The notes under the pieces are model-generated. The model had not been told where the DNA came from. It did no database searches and was given only the letters and a program-made list of their open reading frames with translations. Shown here in pieces: positions 16,089 to 25,427 of a stretch of DNA of 52,742 bases (within the stretch, counting starts at the first letter, position 1; each line of letters opens with the position of its first letter). The position numbers and the translations under genes are program-made. This DNA is from Leptospira bourretii (GTDB taxonomy: Bacteria; Spirochaetota; Leptospiria; Leptospirales; Leptospiraceae): the NCBI RefSeq assembly GCF_004770145.1, contig NZ_RQFW01000026.1, positions 1 through 52,742 on the forward strand. The letters are read 5' to 3'.

Positions 16089-19022
16089 TTAGGCTTTCTT
16101 TCGTTTTGGAATTAATTCAATAACTCTTTTAACGGTATCATAATAATTTATTCTTTTTAACTCCTTAATAATAAAATCATAAAGCTTTACCTCATTTTGG
16201 TTTTCCCATTTGTTTGATATTCGCTTGCCGATTTCAAATAGACCCAGGGAGGCAAAGCTATAAAGTGAGAATAGATAATACACATAAGAATAAACACCTC
16301 CTGTAAATAGCAGGAGTAAAGTGAAAATAAACAAAATTGAAATAATCCTAAATCGATGTTTATCAAATAGTTTTGATATGTTAAAAAATTGAATTATACC
16401 AAAAATAATGCCAATGAATCCAATCAATGGAAGAGGCCCTGGGAATAAAAAACCTAATAGGAATATTATAAAAAACCACGTACTTATTAGAAATACTAAT
16501 TCTGATATATGCGAAGAGATATTGTTTCCAAGAGGGAATAAGGCTATATACAACAATATAGGGAATAAATAAATCATATACCTTTGTGTATTACTAGCAG
16601 GGATATCTTCTAAATACTGATCAGATTCCCAGTGATAATCATCCGGAAGAGGGAATTTTTCAAGGAATTCATATATTCGGTTTCGAGCTGAGGAGCCAAG
16701 TTCGTTTAACTTTATGGAAATACTTACTATTCTATTTTTGTTTTTGTGATAAAGCTTGAGTGGTACCTTAGCTTCAATACCACTCAAAAGGCTTTCTAAT
16801 GGAAGGAAATCTCCATCTTTATTTTTAACTCTAATTTCCTTTAAACTATCAATAGAACTCCTGAAATCTTTGAGATACCTAACGCGGATGTCGATTTCTT
16901 TTTCCTCTGTAGTAATCTTTGCAGCTACCCCACCTTGAATTGCTAGTTGCAGCTGATCACCAACCTCTGAAAATTGAACTTTTGAACCAGCTAGCTCAAG
17001 ATATTTTGGGAATAATCGGATTTCATCTCGAGCAGATTTAAATTTTAATACTGCTTCCGCTACTTCATCATTCAATCGAATACGGGAAGCTAATCTATTT
17101 GCTAATTCTTCTAATACTCGATCGTCATTTCCAATGATATCAACTTCGATCTCTTGAAAATATTTTGAATCTTCATTCGTTGCAAAAAACAAATATCCAT
17201 CTTCAACAGAGCCGATTTCGGATCTGATTTTGTTGAGAAATTCAGCGTCTGCAACTAAGCCTTCTTTTAAATGAATAAAGAAAACTGAGTGGGCCGGGTC
17301 AACTTTACTGACTACATCGGAAATCGCCTCTATTTTAGATACTTTATCTTCTATTGTTTTGCTTATGGAATTCGTATGTTCGAAGGATGTTCCTGATGGG
17401 AATTCTAAAAATGCGATTAGTTCTTGGCGATCAATATTTGAGCTGAGAGCAATTTCGCTTTTGCCTGCTTGAAATAATCCTAGGATCGTTAAAAATATTA
17501 GTGCAAGCGGATAAACGTAGATATTGAAATCAACAAAATCCGTTTTTTTTGTTATCCATTTTAGTGAAGTATCAAAATATTTGAGAACAAGCTTTTGCCG
17601 TAATCTAAAAAGAAATGTTGTATTGATTGATACATTGCCATTTCCCGAGAAGTTTGATTTTAAAATTTGTGAAATATATGGATAAAATAATACTGTCAAA
17701 TGAAAAAAAGAAATAAACTCAAGTAAATTGTTCCTGTAAGTAAAGTCTAATAAATAGATAGCTAATAATAGCGAGATTGAGAAGATATTGGCTCTTTGGT
17801 TAATTGTTATTTTTTTTTGATAAGCAATGGTGGTTAATATACCGCTAAATACTCCTAATGAGATAAAGTAACTTAAATCAATCTGAAGTATTTTCATTAT
17901 TAGCGAGAATATAAGTATTGTTGAGACCCAAGTTGACCATAAGACAATTAAATTGTAGTAATTGGTTTTCTTGCGTAAATTCACTCCGATTGAAAAAAGA
18001 AGTAAATAAAAGAACGCTACTGCTGTAGATATATAAATATCTTTCAGATATTCTCCTTCATCTTGTGTAACTTCAAAGCGGATATTATTCGGTAGTTCAC
18101 TTTTTAGGATATCTCTAGTCTTTTCGGAGATGTGAAGAGAATTCATTTCGGAAGCAGAGTAAACGAAAATACTTACTCTTTCAATTCCATTGAATCGTGC
18201 AGTTGTAGAATCTTCTCTTTCCTTTGATTGGATAAGGGCGATATTGCTGAGTTTTACATCCTTTTCGGAGCGAAAAGAGTAAAACGAAATATTATTCAAT
18301 TCATCGATGTTTTTAAATCTTTCTTTTACTGAAGTGTTGTGGTCTTTATTTCCTCTTGTTATTTTCCCAAGTGTGTAACTTCTGTGGATATCTTGAATTC
18401 GGTTTACGATGTCTCTAATACTTATATGGTATGCCTCTAGTTTTCTCGGGTCGCAACCAACTTCAATTTCTATTAAGCTACCTCCGGCAACAATTGCTTG
18501 GCTTACGCCATCCACGGATTCAATTTTCTTTTTTATTTTCTTTTCAATTATATCTCTTAATTCATTTAATTTTAAGTTTTCTGCCTGAAACGAAATAACC
18601 ATGTAGGGTTGTTTGTTTGGGTCATATTTGTGTATTATGGGTTTATGAACGTTCGCCGGGAAATCTACAGATGAAACTTCGATTGAATCCTGGATAGATA
18701 ATATTTTTCTTTCAATGTTATTGGCTTCACTGAGTTTAACAAATATCATTGCTTTCCCTTGCTCTGATATTGATCGTATTTCGCGTATACCATTAACAGT
18801 GGACAAACCGTCTTCTATGGGTTTCGTTAAGAGCTTTTCTACTTTATATGGGTCATAACCATAGGCAGAGATTTCAATTGCAATAGTAGAATTATTAGAT
18901 TTGGTTACGGATCTGAAATTAATGCTAGGTATGGACATAACTCCAAAAACAGAAAGTCCTAAAACTATCATTAAATATAGAATAGGCCTTCTGGGAATTG
19001 ACTTAGTTATCGCATTAAGCAT
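16089..19022 (-). CDS. RND family transporter subunit, degenerate (second of pair)
   Basis: The 977-aa protein keeps the RND plan: an N-terminal membrane helix (15-35), a periplasmic porter domain with the VDGVSQAIVAGG-type PN2 segment, a helix bundle, a second porter half (EFPSGTSFEHTNS) and a C-terminal helix bundle. The helix corresponding to TM4 reads SLGVFSGILTTIAYQ and lacks the proton-relay Asp pair of AcrB-like pumps. The C-terminal helices also lack an obvious Lys or Asp relay. It may therefore be a structural partner of the intact RND protein encoded just upstream, with 8 nt overlap. It is the last gene of the operon. Confidence 0.82.
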   Translation of the reverse strand: MLNAITKSIPRRPILYLMIVLGLSVFGVMSIPSINFRSVTKSNNSTIAIEISAYGYDPYKVEKLLTKPIEDGLSTVNGIREIRSISEQGKAMIFVKLSEANNIERKILSIQDSIEVSSVDFPANVHKPIIHKYDPNKQPYMVISFQAENLKLNELRDIIEKKIKKKIESVDGVSQAIVAGGSLIEIEVGCDPRKLEAYHISIRDIVNRIQDIHRSYTLGKITRGNKDHNTSVKERFKNIDELNNISFYSFRSEKDVKLSNIALIQSKEREDSTTARFNGIERVSIFVYSASEMNSLHISEKTRDILKSELPNNIRFEVTQDEGEYLKDIYISTAVAFFYLLLFSIGVNLRKKTNYYNLIVLWSTWVSTILIFSLIMKILQIDLSYFISLGVFSGILTTIAYQKKITINQRANIFSISLLLAIYLLDFTYRNNLLEFISFFHLTVLFYPYISQILKSNFSGNGNVSINTTFLFRLRQKLVLKYFDTSLKWITKKTDFVDFNIYVYPLALIFLTILGLFQAGKSEIALSSNIDRQELIAFLEFPSGTSFEHTNSISKTIEDKVSKIEAISDVVSKVDPAHSVFFIHLKEGLVADAEFLNKIRSEIGSVEDGYLFFATNEDSKYFQEIEVDIIGNDDRVLEELANRLASRIRLNDEVAEAVLKFKSARDEIRLFPKYLELAGSKVQFSEVGDQLQLAIQGGVAAKITTEEKEIDIRVRYLKDFRSSIDSLKEIRVKNKDGDFLPLESLLSGIEAKVPLKLYHKNKNRIVSISIKLNELGSSARNRIYEFLEKFPLPDDYHWESDQYLEDIPASNTQRYMIYLFPILLYIALFPLGNNISSHISELVFLISTWFFIIFLLGFLFPGPLPLIGFIGIIFGIIQFFNISKLFDKHRFRIISILFIFTLLLLFTGGVYSYVYYLFSLYSFASLGLFEIGKRISNKWENQNEVKLYDFIIKELKRINYYDTVKRVIELIPKRKKA

Positions 19023-22000
19023 TTTTCTTTTGTTCGATAGGTAAAAAATAAATTGATGCAGGTATAACGAATAATGACAAGAGTAAAGAGGAGAGTAGTC
19101 CTGAAACTACGACCAATGCTAATGGAGCTTGAAATTCGGATCCAGAACTAAAGCTGAATAGGACCGGTACCATTCCAAGAATGGTTGTGCTATTGTTCAT
19201 CAGTATGGGCCGGATAATTGTTTTGCCAGCCGCCAAGAGTGCTTTTTTATTGTCTTTGAATGTTTCTAGGTAAAAATGATAATACTCAAAGTATAAGACA
19301 GAATTATCTACAACAACTCCAATTACTAATATGAAACCCATAAATGAACTAATGTTTAAAGACATCGAACTTATAAATAGAGATGGAAAAACTCCGATGA
19401 AAATTAGAGGAATTGATAACATAACAATTGTTGCTGATCTATAAGATTCAAATATACCTGAGAGTAGCATGAAAATTAACGAGGCTGCGAAAAGAAAAGC
19501 TATTAATACTTCTTCTAAAGATTCATTTAAATCTTCAGAATCACCGTCCTTTTTCAAAAAAAGTTCTCTATTGGTTCTAATTTTTTTCTTAACATCTTTT
19601 TCTATATGTTCTCGATTTTCTCCGAGGGGGACCCTAACTTTTGTAGCATATAGGTTTGAAAATCTTCGTATTATGTGTTCACCTTTTGTAAGGCGTATTG
19701 TACAGATTTCTTTTAGGGGGATAAAGTCCCCACTTGGGCTTTTTAAGCGAAGAAATGAAAGCTTTTCAATTGTATCTGCTTTGCTTTTGTCCATTCGAAT
19801 CATTAATTTTAATGATTGATTTCCAAAATTCATATCTGAAGTTTCAATACCTTTTAGAGCGATTTTAATGAAACTTGCTACAGCCTCGGATGTGAAACCA
19901 AATTTAGCCATTTTTTCTTGATCAAAATCTATCCAATATTCTTCCGAAATTTGATCGAAATCCGTAATAACTTTTTCTTTAAAAGAAAATTTAAGTGAAT
20001 TCGCAAAATATGCAAGAGTATCTTTCATGCCTGATAGTAAAAGGATACTATTTTCATTTCCAGATCTAAAAAGTAATTTCTCGAGGCCTGATGATTCCTC
20101 GCTAAGCAAAACTGTGTAACCATCTTTCAAAGGAATCTTTGTTACTACATCTTTTATATTTTTGAAAGTATTTGGTTGGTGGCCGATTAGTTTTATTTCT
20201 GCGAAATTAGATTTAGAACTTTCTTCGGAATCCCATTTAATTAATTCTTTTTCAATTCCTCCTTTTGTTACAGTGATTTCAGTTGGATATTCGATCTTAA
20301 GTTTTTTTTCAAATTGTAATACAGTTTCATCAAGCAAAGAAAGGTTCGTACCAGCTGGTGCTGATATTGAAACATTATAAATACCAGAATGTATTTCGGG
20401 GAAGAATTCGTATTTTAAATGAGGAATAAGAGAAAAGCTTATGATAAGCAAAATTACAACCGTAGTTACAGTTTTTAAAGGCTTATCAAGAAAGGAATTT
20501 AAATACGTTGAGTAATTGTTTGCTATAACATCGACGATGCCAGGACTTTGAATACTATTTAAGTTCCGCTTTTTGTACAGAACTGAAACTATGAGTGGAA
20601 CGAAAGTGCAAGATACAAAAAAACTTATAATAAGAGTAATCGAAATGGCAAGAGCCATTTCAGAGAAAACCAATCCGAGTAAACTTTTGAGAAAACCTAT
20701 TGGTAAAAAAACGATAACTGAAGTAGCTGTCGCAGTTAAGATTGATTCGAAAACCTCTGCCACTCCATCGGATATTGCATTTTCTAACCCTTCATTTTCT
20801 TTGATTCTTCTTTCTATCGCAGATAGTACAACATTGCTTGAGTCGAAAAGCAGTCCTATCCCAAGAGCGAGACCACCTAAACTCATAATATTAAAGCCAA
20901 TTCCAAAAGTATAAAAAACAAAGAAGCTTAAAAATAATGTAACAGGAATAGTAAGAATTAGAATAGAAGGTGAATAAACATTGCGCATCAAGATTAGCAA
21001 AATAGTAAATGCTAAAGATGCTCCAATAAAAAGATTTTGTAATAAACTTGATATTGAGTTTTCGATAAAATCCGATTCATTATAGATGATTTCAAAATCT
21101 AAATCTCTTCCGAGAGATTTCTCTAATTCAGCTAAACTTTTTTTGATTTCTTCTGAGATAGATACAGAATTTTTTCCTGGCTCTTTGTATATATTTAACA
21201 AAACAGATTCTTTTCCATTTAGCCGAGCAAATCCAGTTTTTTCATCAAACTCTTCAGCGAGATGGGAGATATCCCCTAATTTGATAACTCCTGAGCCTGG
21301 CTTGAATGAGACTACGAGATTTGACAAATGTTCTAGATTTTGAAATTCGCCTACGGCCCTAATCAGTAATTCTTTTTTGCCAACGGATAGCTGTCCTGCA
21401 GGGTAATTTTTATTGCTAATCTTTACTAAGTGGTCTAATTCTTCTGGTTGAACCCCGTATGCGGAAAGCTTTAAAGGGTCGATGATTATGCTTATTCTTT
21501 TTTGTTTTCCTCCTATAATCTGAGTTAAAGCTACGCCATCAAGTCGATCAAAATAAAACTTTGCATTCTCTAATAAAAAAGCCCTAAGATTATCTTGATC
21601 GAGTCTTCCTTTCGATGAGAAGGCAATTTGCATTAGTGGTTTACTGTTTGGGTCGAATTTTGATATAATTGGCTTTTCGGTGTCGAATGGTAAAGAGTCT
21701 TTTATGAAGTCCAATTTCTCTCTAATTTCCATTGATATGAGTGCTAAATCGGTTCCATTTTTAAAAGTTAGATGGATGAAAGAATAGCCTTCTCTAGATT
21801 CTGCTTCAAGTCTTTCTAGTTTCTGTGTTGTACCTAAGGATTCAGAGATTCTCTTTGTAACCAAATTATCAACTTCTGCAGAAGAAGCATTGTTGTATGC
21901 TGTAATTACAGTTAAACGAGGAAAATCGATTTTTGGGAAAAGGCTAACGGGTATTGAAAAGGCTCGGATTATTCCAAAGAGAATAAATGCTGCGTAGAAC

Positions 22001-22050
22001 ATCCCTACTAGCATTTTTCTTTTTAAAATTAGTTGTACTACGAATTTCAT
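19015..22050 (-). CDS. RND efflux transporter, AcrB/CzcA superfamily
   Basis: The 1011-aa inner-membrane pump has typical landmarks. It starts with VQLILKRKMLVGMFYAAFIL, then ISESLGTTQKLERLEAES, a PN2 segment YFDRLDGVALTQIIGGKQK, and TM4 LALGIGLLFDSSNVVL. The first relay Asp is present and the second is Ser. The C-terminal bundle has MGFILVIGVVVDNSVLYFE and a TIIRPILMNNSTTILG block typical of the family. It uses proton motive force to export substrates through an adaptor and a TolC-like channel, both encoded upstream in the same operon. Overlaps of 4 nt (adaptor) and 8 nt (second RND) show tight coupling. Substrate is unknown. Confidence 0.92.
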   Translation of the reverse strand: MKFVVQLILKRKMLVGMFYAAFILFGIIRAFSIPVSLFPKIDFPRLTVITAYNNASSAEVDNLVTKRISESLGTTQKLERLEAESREGYSFIHLTFKNGTDLALISMEIREKLDFIKDSLPFDTEKPIISKFDPNSKPLMQIAFSSKGRLDQDNLRAFLLENAKFYFDRLDGVALTQIIGGKQKRISIIIDPLKLSAYGVQPEELDHLVKISNKNYPAGQLSVGKKELLIRAVGEFQNLEHLSNLVVSFKPGSGVIKLGDISHLAEEFDEKTGFARLNGKESVLLNIYKEPGKNSVSISEEIKKSLAELEKSLGRDLDFEIIYNESDFIENSISSLLQNLFIGASLAFTILLILMRNVYSPSILILTIPVTLFLSFFVFYTFGIGFNIMSLGGLALGIGLLFDSSNVVLSAIERRIKENEGLENAISDGVAEVFESILTATATSVIVFLPIGFLKSLLGLVFSEMALAISITLIISFFVSCTFVPLIVSVLYKKRNLNSIQSPGIVDVIANNYSTYLNSFLDKPLKTVTTVVILLIISFSLIPHLKYEFFPEIHSGIYNVSISAPAGTNLSLLDETVLQFEKKLKIEYPTEITVTKGGIEKELIKWDSEESSKSNFAEIKLIGHQPNTFKNIKDVVTKIPLKDGYTVLLSEESSGLEKLLFRSGNENSILLLSGMKDTLAYFANSLKFSFKEKVITDFDQISEEYWIDFDQEKMAKFGFTSEAVASFIKIALKGIETSDMNFGNQSLKLMIRMDKSKADTIEKLSFLRLKSPSGDFIPLKEICTIRLTKGEHIIRRFSNLYATKVRVPLGENREHIEKDVKKKIRTNRELFLKKDGDSEDLNESLEEVLIAFLFAASLIFMLLSGIFESYRSATIVMLSIPLIFIGVFPSLFISSMSLNISSFMGFILVIGVVVDNSVLYFEYYHFYLETFKDNKKALLAAGKTIIRPILMNNSTTILGMVPVLFSFSSGSEFQAPLALVVVSGLLSSLLLSLFVIPASIYFLPIEQKKNA

Positions 22051-23555
22051 TTATTGAACGCTGGGGTAACTTTTACTCCTTCGTACAATTGATTTAATGG
22101 CGATAAGATGATATAGTCATCATCGGATATACCATCCCTTACCATATAAAATCCATTCGATTTCTGAGCTGATTCTATACGTTTTTTAAAAGCTCTTCCT
22201 TCATTAAATTGAAATATTTCAATAAACTTTTCTTGATAAGGAATGGCTGCAGTTTCTGGTATTAGGTAAAAATCTTCTTTCTTTCCAGATAATATTTCCG
22301 CTTTAACATACATACCAGGCTTTAAATCTTTTGTTTTTTCTAACCTAATTTTAATCTCTGCACTATGAGTTCTTTGATCTAAAACCGGACTTGAAAATAA
22401 GACAGTCCCTTTAAAACTTCGATTTACGAATGAGTCAGACGTGATAATTGCTTTTTGGCCTGGTATGATCGAGCCAAGTTCTACTTCATTTGCATTAAAT
22501 ATTACATTTAATTCAGATGTTGATACAAGATTTACGATTGGATTTCCAGCATTTGCACCAGCGTTTATTAACTCGCCGACATTTCTATTAATTCTATAGA
22601 CTATTCCGTTGATAGGAGAAATCAAAGTTGATTCGCGGATTAAAACTTCAACAGATTCTATATTAGCTTTTGCTGCATTGACATTCTTTTCAGCCACTTC
22701 CATTTCTGCCTTTTCAAGACGTGTATTGAGATCCTTCCATAGCTCAATTTTTTCACTTCTTTTTGACGGTAGGGGGATTCCTTCTGCCGTTATATCTTGG
22801 TCACGGATACCAATTTGAACAATTTCTAATTCTTTTTTTGCTGTTTCTTTGGCAAGTTTTCGTAGATTATACTCTTGTTTCGTAGTTAAAAACTCCTCTT
22901 CAGCTATCACCCCTGAGTTATATAAGCTTTCTTTCTTTTCGTGTATAGTTGCAATTCTTTGGAATTCGAGTTCTGCTTTTTCAATATTTTGTAGCCGTTT
23001 TTCTTCTTCCGCAAAACGTATTTCGATATTTCTTCTGGCATTCTGATATTTCGTTTTACTTAATGAATAAGAAGCTCGAGCTGATTCTAAATTTGCATTC
23101 AGTTTGAGTAGATCTATTTCAAACGATAGGCTATCCAATTTTGCAATTTTTTGTCCGATTTTTATTGTTTCCCCTTCTTTGACGTGAATCTTTTCGAGTC
23201 TTCCTCCGACTTTTGAAAATAGGTCAACTTTTTCTACTGGATCAACAATAGCAGCAAAGAACAATGATGGCGATAAATTTTGTTTTTCAATTTTTACTAT
23301 CGTAACAGGAATTGAAGTCTCACTTTCATCACTATTCCCCTCGGCATTGAAAGAGCTGATTCGATTTTTAATTGATAGTGACTTAACATAGAAGATCCGA
23401 GTTGCAAATGGAACTTTAGTGCGAAGTTCCACCCAGGTTAAATTGGTATAAGCCAGTATGATAAGTAAATATGTTACGCCACTAATTACAATTTTTGAGA
23501 AAAAAGGAATTTTAGACAGACTTGCATATATCTTTTTTAACGTAGCAAAATTCAA
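22047..23555 (-). CDS. Membrane fusion (periplasmic adaptor) protein of RND system
   Basis: The 502-aa protein has an N-terminal membrane helix (about 22-40), a lipoyl/barrel-sandwich half (GGRLEKIHVKEGETIKIGQK, about 117-136), a long coiled-coil hairpin (about 150-300), the second lipoyl half (LISPINGIVYRINRNVGE) and a beta-barrel domain with GSIIPGQKAIITSD. This is the standard HlyD/AcrA adaptor layout that bridges the pump and the outer-membrane channel. The start overlaps the preceding gene by 4 nt. The hairpin is relatively long, as expected for spanning a wide periplasm. Confidence 0.92.
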   Translation of the reverse strand: MNFATLKKIYASLSKIPFFSKIVISGVTYLLIILAYTNLTWVELRTKVPFATRIFYVKSLSIKNRISSFNAEGNSDESETSIPVTIVKIEKQNLSPSLFFAAIVDPVEKVDLFSKVGGRLEKIHVKEGETIKIGQKIAKLDSLSFEIDLLKLNANLESARASYSLSKTKYQNARRNIEIRFAEEEKRLQNIEKAELEFQRIATIHEKKESLYNSGVIAEEEFLTTKQEYNLRKLAKETAKKELEIVQIGIRDQDITAEGIPLPSKRSEKIELWKDLNTRLEKAEMEVAEKNVNAAKANIESVEVLIRESTLISPINGIVYRINRNVGELINAGANAGNPIVNLVSTSELNVIFNANEVELGSIIPGQKAIITSDSFVNRSFKGTVLFSSPVLDQRTHSAEIKIRLEKTKDLKPGMYVKAEILSGKKEDFYLIPETAAIPYQEKFIEIFQFNEGRAFKKRIESAQKSNGFYMVRDGISDDDYIILSPLNQLYEGVKVTPAFNK

Positions 23556-24226
23556 TTTCTAACCAAACCAACGAAAAAATAAAAAATCAAAATATAAGAA
23601 AGAACCCAAACGACCGTCGAACGTTTCCCTACAAGACCAAAAAGTAAATTTAGCCTTGAGAAAACTCTTGAAGAGGTGATAAGAGAAACAAGTAAAATGA
23701 AAATCCAAAAAGCTAATGAAAATGAGAGCGTGAGTAAATTCGAATTTTCGAAAGTGGCAAAAATTGAGTGATACGGTATCAAGACAATCATAGGAATGAA
23801 AGCGGAAATCGAGGCTAATAAAGTTACTTTTAGGTGGCGTATGAAAGGAATGTATGCTTCTTCCAATAACCTTGCTATTGCATAACTTAGGCCAGAAATG
23901 AATGTTACCCAAATAAAGAAAAATGCATAAATATATGTTAAATTCCATGGGTAAGTGTTAATTATTGTGGGTATGCCTGTTATATTCTGGGACTGAAGTT
24001 TTGCCAATATTCCGCGATTGAGATCTGCATAGTAATTAAAGCTTAATAAGAAGAAGATCATATAAACGAAAAAATATGCAATCATCCAAACGCTTGTTGC
24101 ATAAACAACTAGATTGGTAAAGTTTTTTGGGTTGCTGATTATTTCACTCATGTTGGTGGTTCTGGCTTTAATTAGCAGGTCTATGAGATTTTTGAAATAA
24201 GACTTAGATAGGAATTGTTTATTCAC
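23552..24226 (-). CDS. Multi-pass membrane protein (Yip1-like?)
   Basis: A 224-aa protein with about five hydrophobic spans (around 45-68, 95-118, 130-152, 165-188 and 200-222). Fold and size recall Yip1-domain proteins, but I cannot confirm the family. It starts with GTG inside the end of the TPR gene (8 nt overlap) and its end overlaps the adaptor start. Its place inside the RND operon suggests an accessory or assembly role for the exporter. Confidence 0.6.
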   Translation of the reverse strand: MNKQFLSKSYFKNLIDLLIKARTTNMSEIISNPKNFTNLVVYATSVWMIAYFFVYMIFFLLSFNYYADLNRGILAKLQSQNITGIPTIINTYPWNLTYIYAFFFIWVTFISGLSYAIARLLEEAYIPFIRHLKVTLLASISAFIPMIVLIPYHSIFATFENSNLLTLSFSLAFWIFILLVSLITSSRVFSRLNLLFGLVGKRSTVVWVLSYILIFYFFVGLVRN

Positions 24227-24815
24227 TTGGAGTACCTTTTTTCTCTAAATTTTTTGCATGCAGTGTATGATAGTTTGCTTTTTCTATTAATTTTGCTTTT
24301 GTATATACATTTGCCATAGATATATGTGCTATTCGTATTTTTTCTGTTTGCTGAATCACTGTTTGAAAATCACGAATTGCTTCCGGTATCTTCCCTGTTA
24401 TTTCGTAAAGCTTCCCTCGTAATAACAAAGCATCTAGATTCAACGGTTCATTTTTTATAATTGAAGTTAAATCTTCAATAGTTTCTGTTTGTTTCTGATT
24501 AAGTGCCAAATTGATTCTGGACTTTAATAAAGTTACTTCAGTTTTCGAAAGTGTTTCTTCATCCAAAGAAGCTAAATTACTTCGTGCCTCAGAAATACGG
24601 CCGGTGTAAAAAAGGATTTTTGCTCGCAGAAAAATCGCTTTTTGGTTATCCGATTCATCGTTTAAAATTTTATTTATTTTTAACTCTGCATTTTTCAAAT
24701 CACCAAATACAAAAGCTTGTTCTGCCTCATTCAGTAAAGGGTTTTTCGGTGCTTCATTGCAAGAGAAATAAACGATGAAACTTAGTGAAAGTAGAGCGAA
24801 TAGAACTCTATTCAT
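24219..24815 (-). CDS. TPR-repeat lipoprotein
   Basis: A 198-aa protein with a lipoprotein signal (SFIVYFSCNEAP, Cys19) and tetratricopeptide-like repeats: AEQAFVFGDLKNAELKINKIL, AIFLRAKILFYTGRISEARSNL and ALLLRGKLYEITGKIPEAIRDF. TPRs form a scaffold for protein contacts. As part of the efflux operon it could organise the adaptor, channel or the Ig-like lipoprotein at the membrane. There is a gap of 3 nt to the gene before it. Confidence 0.82.
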   Translation of the reverse strand: MNRVLFALLSLSFIVYFSCNEAPKNPLLNEAEQAFVFGDLKNAELKINKILNDESDNQKAIFLRAKILFYTGRISEARSNLASLDEETLSKTEVTLLKSRINLALNQKQTETIEDLTSIIKNEPLNLDALLLRGKLYEITGKIPEAIRDFQTVIQQTEKIRIAHISMANVYTKAKLIEKANYHTLHAKNLEKKGTPSE

Positions 24816-24818
24816 TTT

Positions 24819-25427
24819 TTACCTCGCCAACTTGTTGGTAATGTCGTATACTAGAGAACTTACACTCTTTTGCATAAATGTTCCTTTATAAATTTCTGAT
24901 AATTCTAAGTTATATGCAGTGAATGTGGACATCGAGACTACAGAGCCATTTGCATCAAATAGTTTTATAAATATCATTATACTGCTACTTGGCTCTCTTA
25001 TAGACTCATTCGAATAAATCGACACAGAAGTTTGTAATATGTATCGGATATCATTAGATGATATGTAATTTCTCAACTCGCTTTTTGATAACAAAATCTG
25101 TATATTGTCAGAAACAGTTCTAAACTCACCCGAAATTGGGTTACTTGAATTGATTGGGGATTTTTGGTCAAAACTTTCTGGTTTAATCTTAAATAGTCCA
25201 AGATCACTTACAAAATTAACTTGAAAGCCTTTCTCAATCAAATGAAGTGATACTAGGTCTTGTACATCCTTACCTAATTGAGGGATTATATATATATTCC
25301 TTGTTTCAATTGGTAGTATTAAAATTGTCTCTGAATTTTGTTTTACCAATACAGTTTTTGGTTCAAGATGGGTAGACTTACAAGAAACCGTGACTAATAA
25401 ACTGATTAAAAGTAAAATTACTTTCAT
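24819..25427 (-). CDS. Lipoprotein of unknown function in RND operon
   Basis: A 202-aa protein with signal MKVILLLISLLVTVSCKS and lipobox Cys at 16. Residues 30-120 contain alternating strand-like segments (ETILILPIETRNIYIIP, YILQTSVSIY). The protein resembles small envelope lipoproteins with an FlgP/LPP20- or CsgG-like fold, although no diagnostic motif is visible. The ATG overlaps the stop of the Ig-like gene (ATGA). Confidence 0.6.
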   Translation of the reverse strand: MKVILLLISLLVTVSCKSTHLEPKTVLVKQNSETILILPIETRNIYIIPQLGKDVQDLVSLHLIEKGFQVNFVSDLGLFKIKPESFDQKSPINSSNPISGEFRTVSDNIQILLSKSELRNYISSNDIRYILQTSVSIYSNESIREPSSSIMIFIKLFDANGSVVSMSTFTAYNLELSEIYKGTFMQKSVSSLVYDITNKLAR

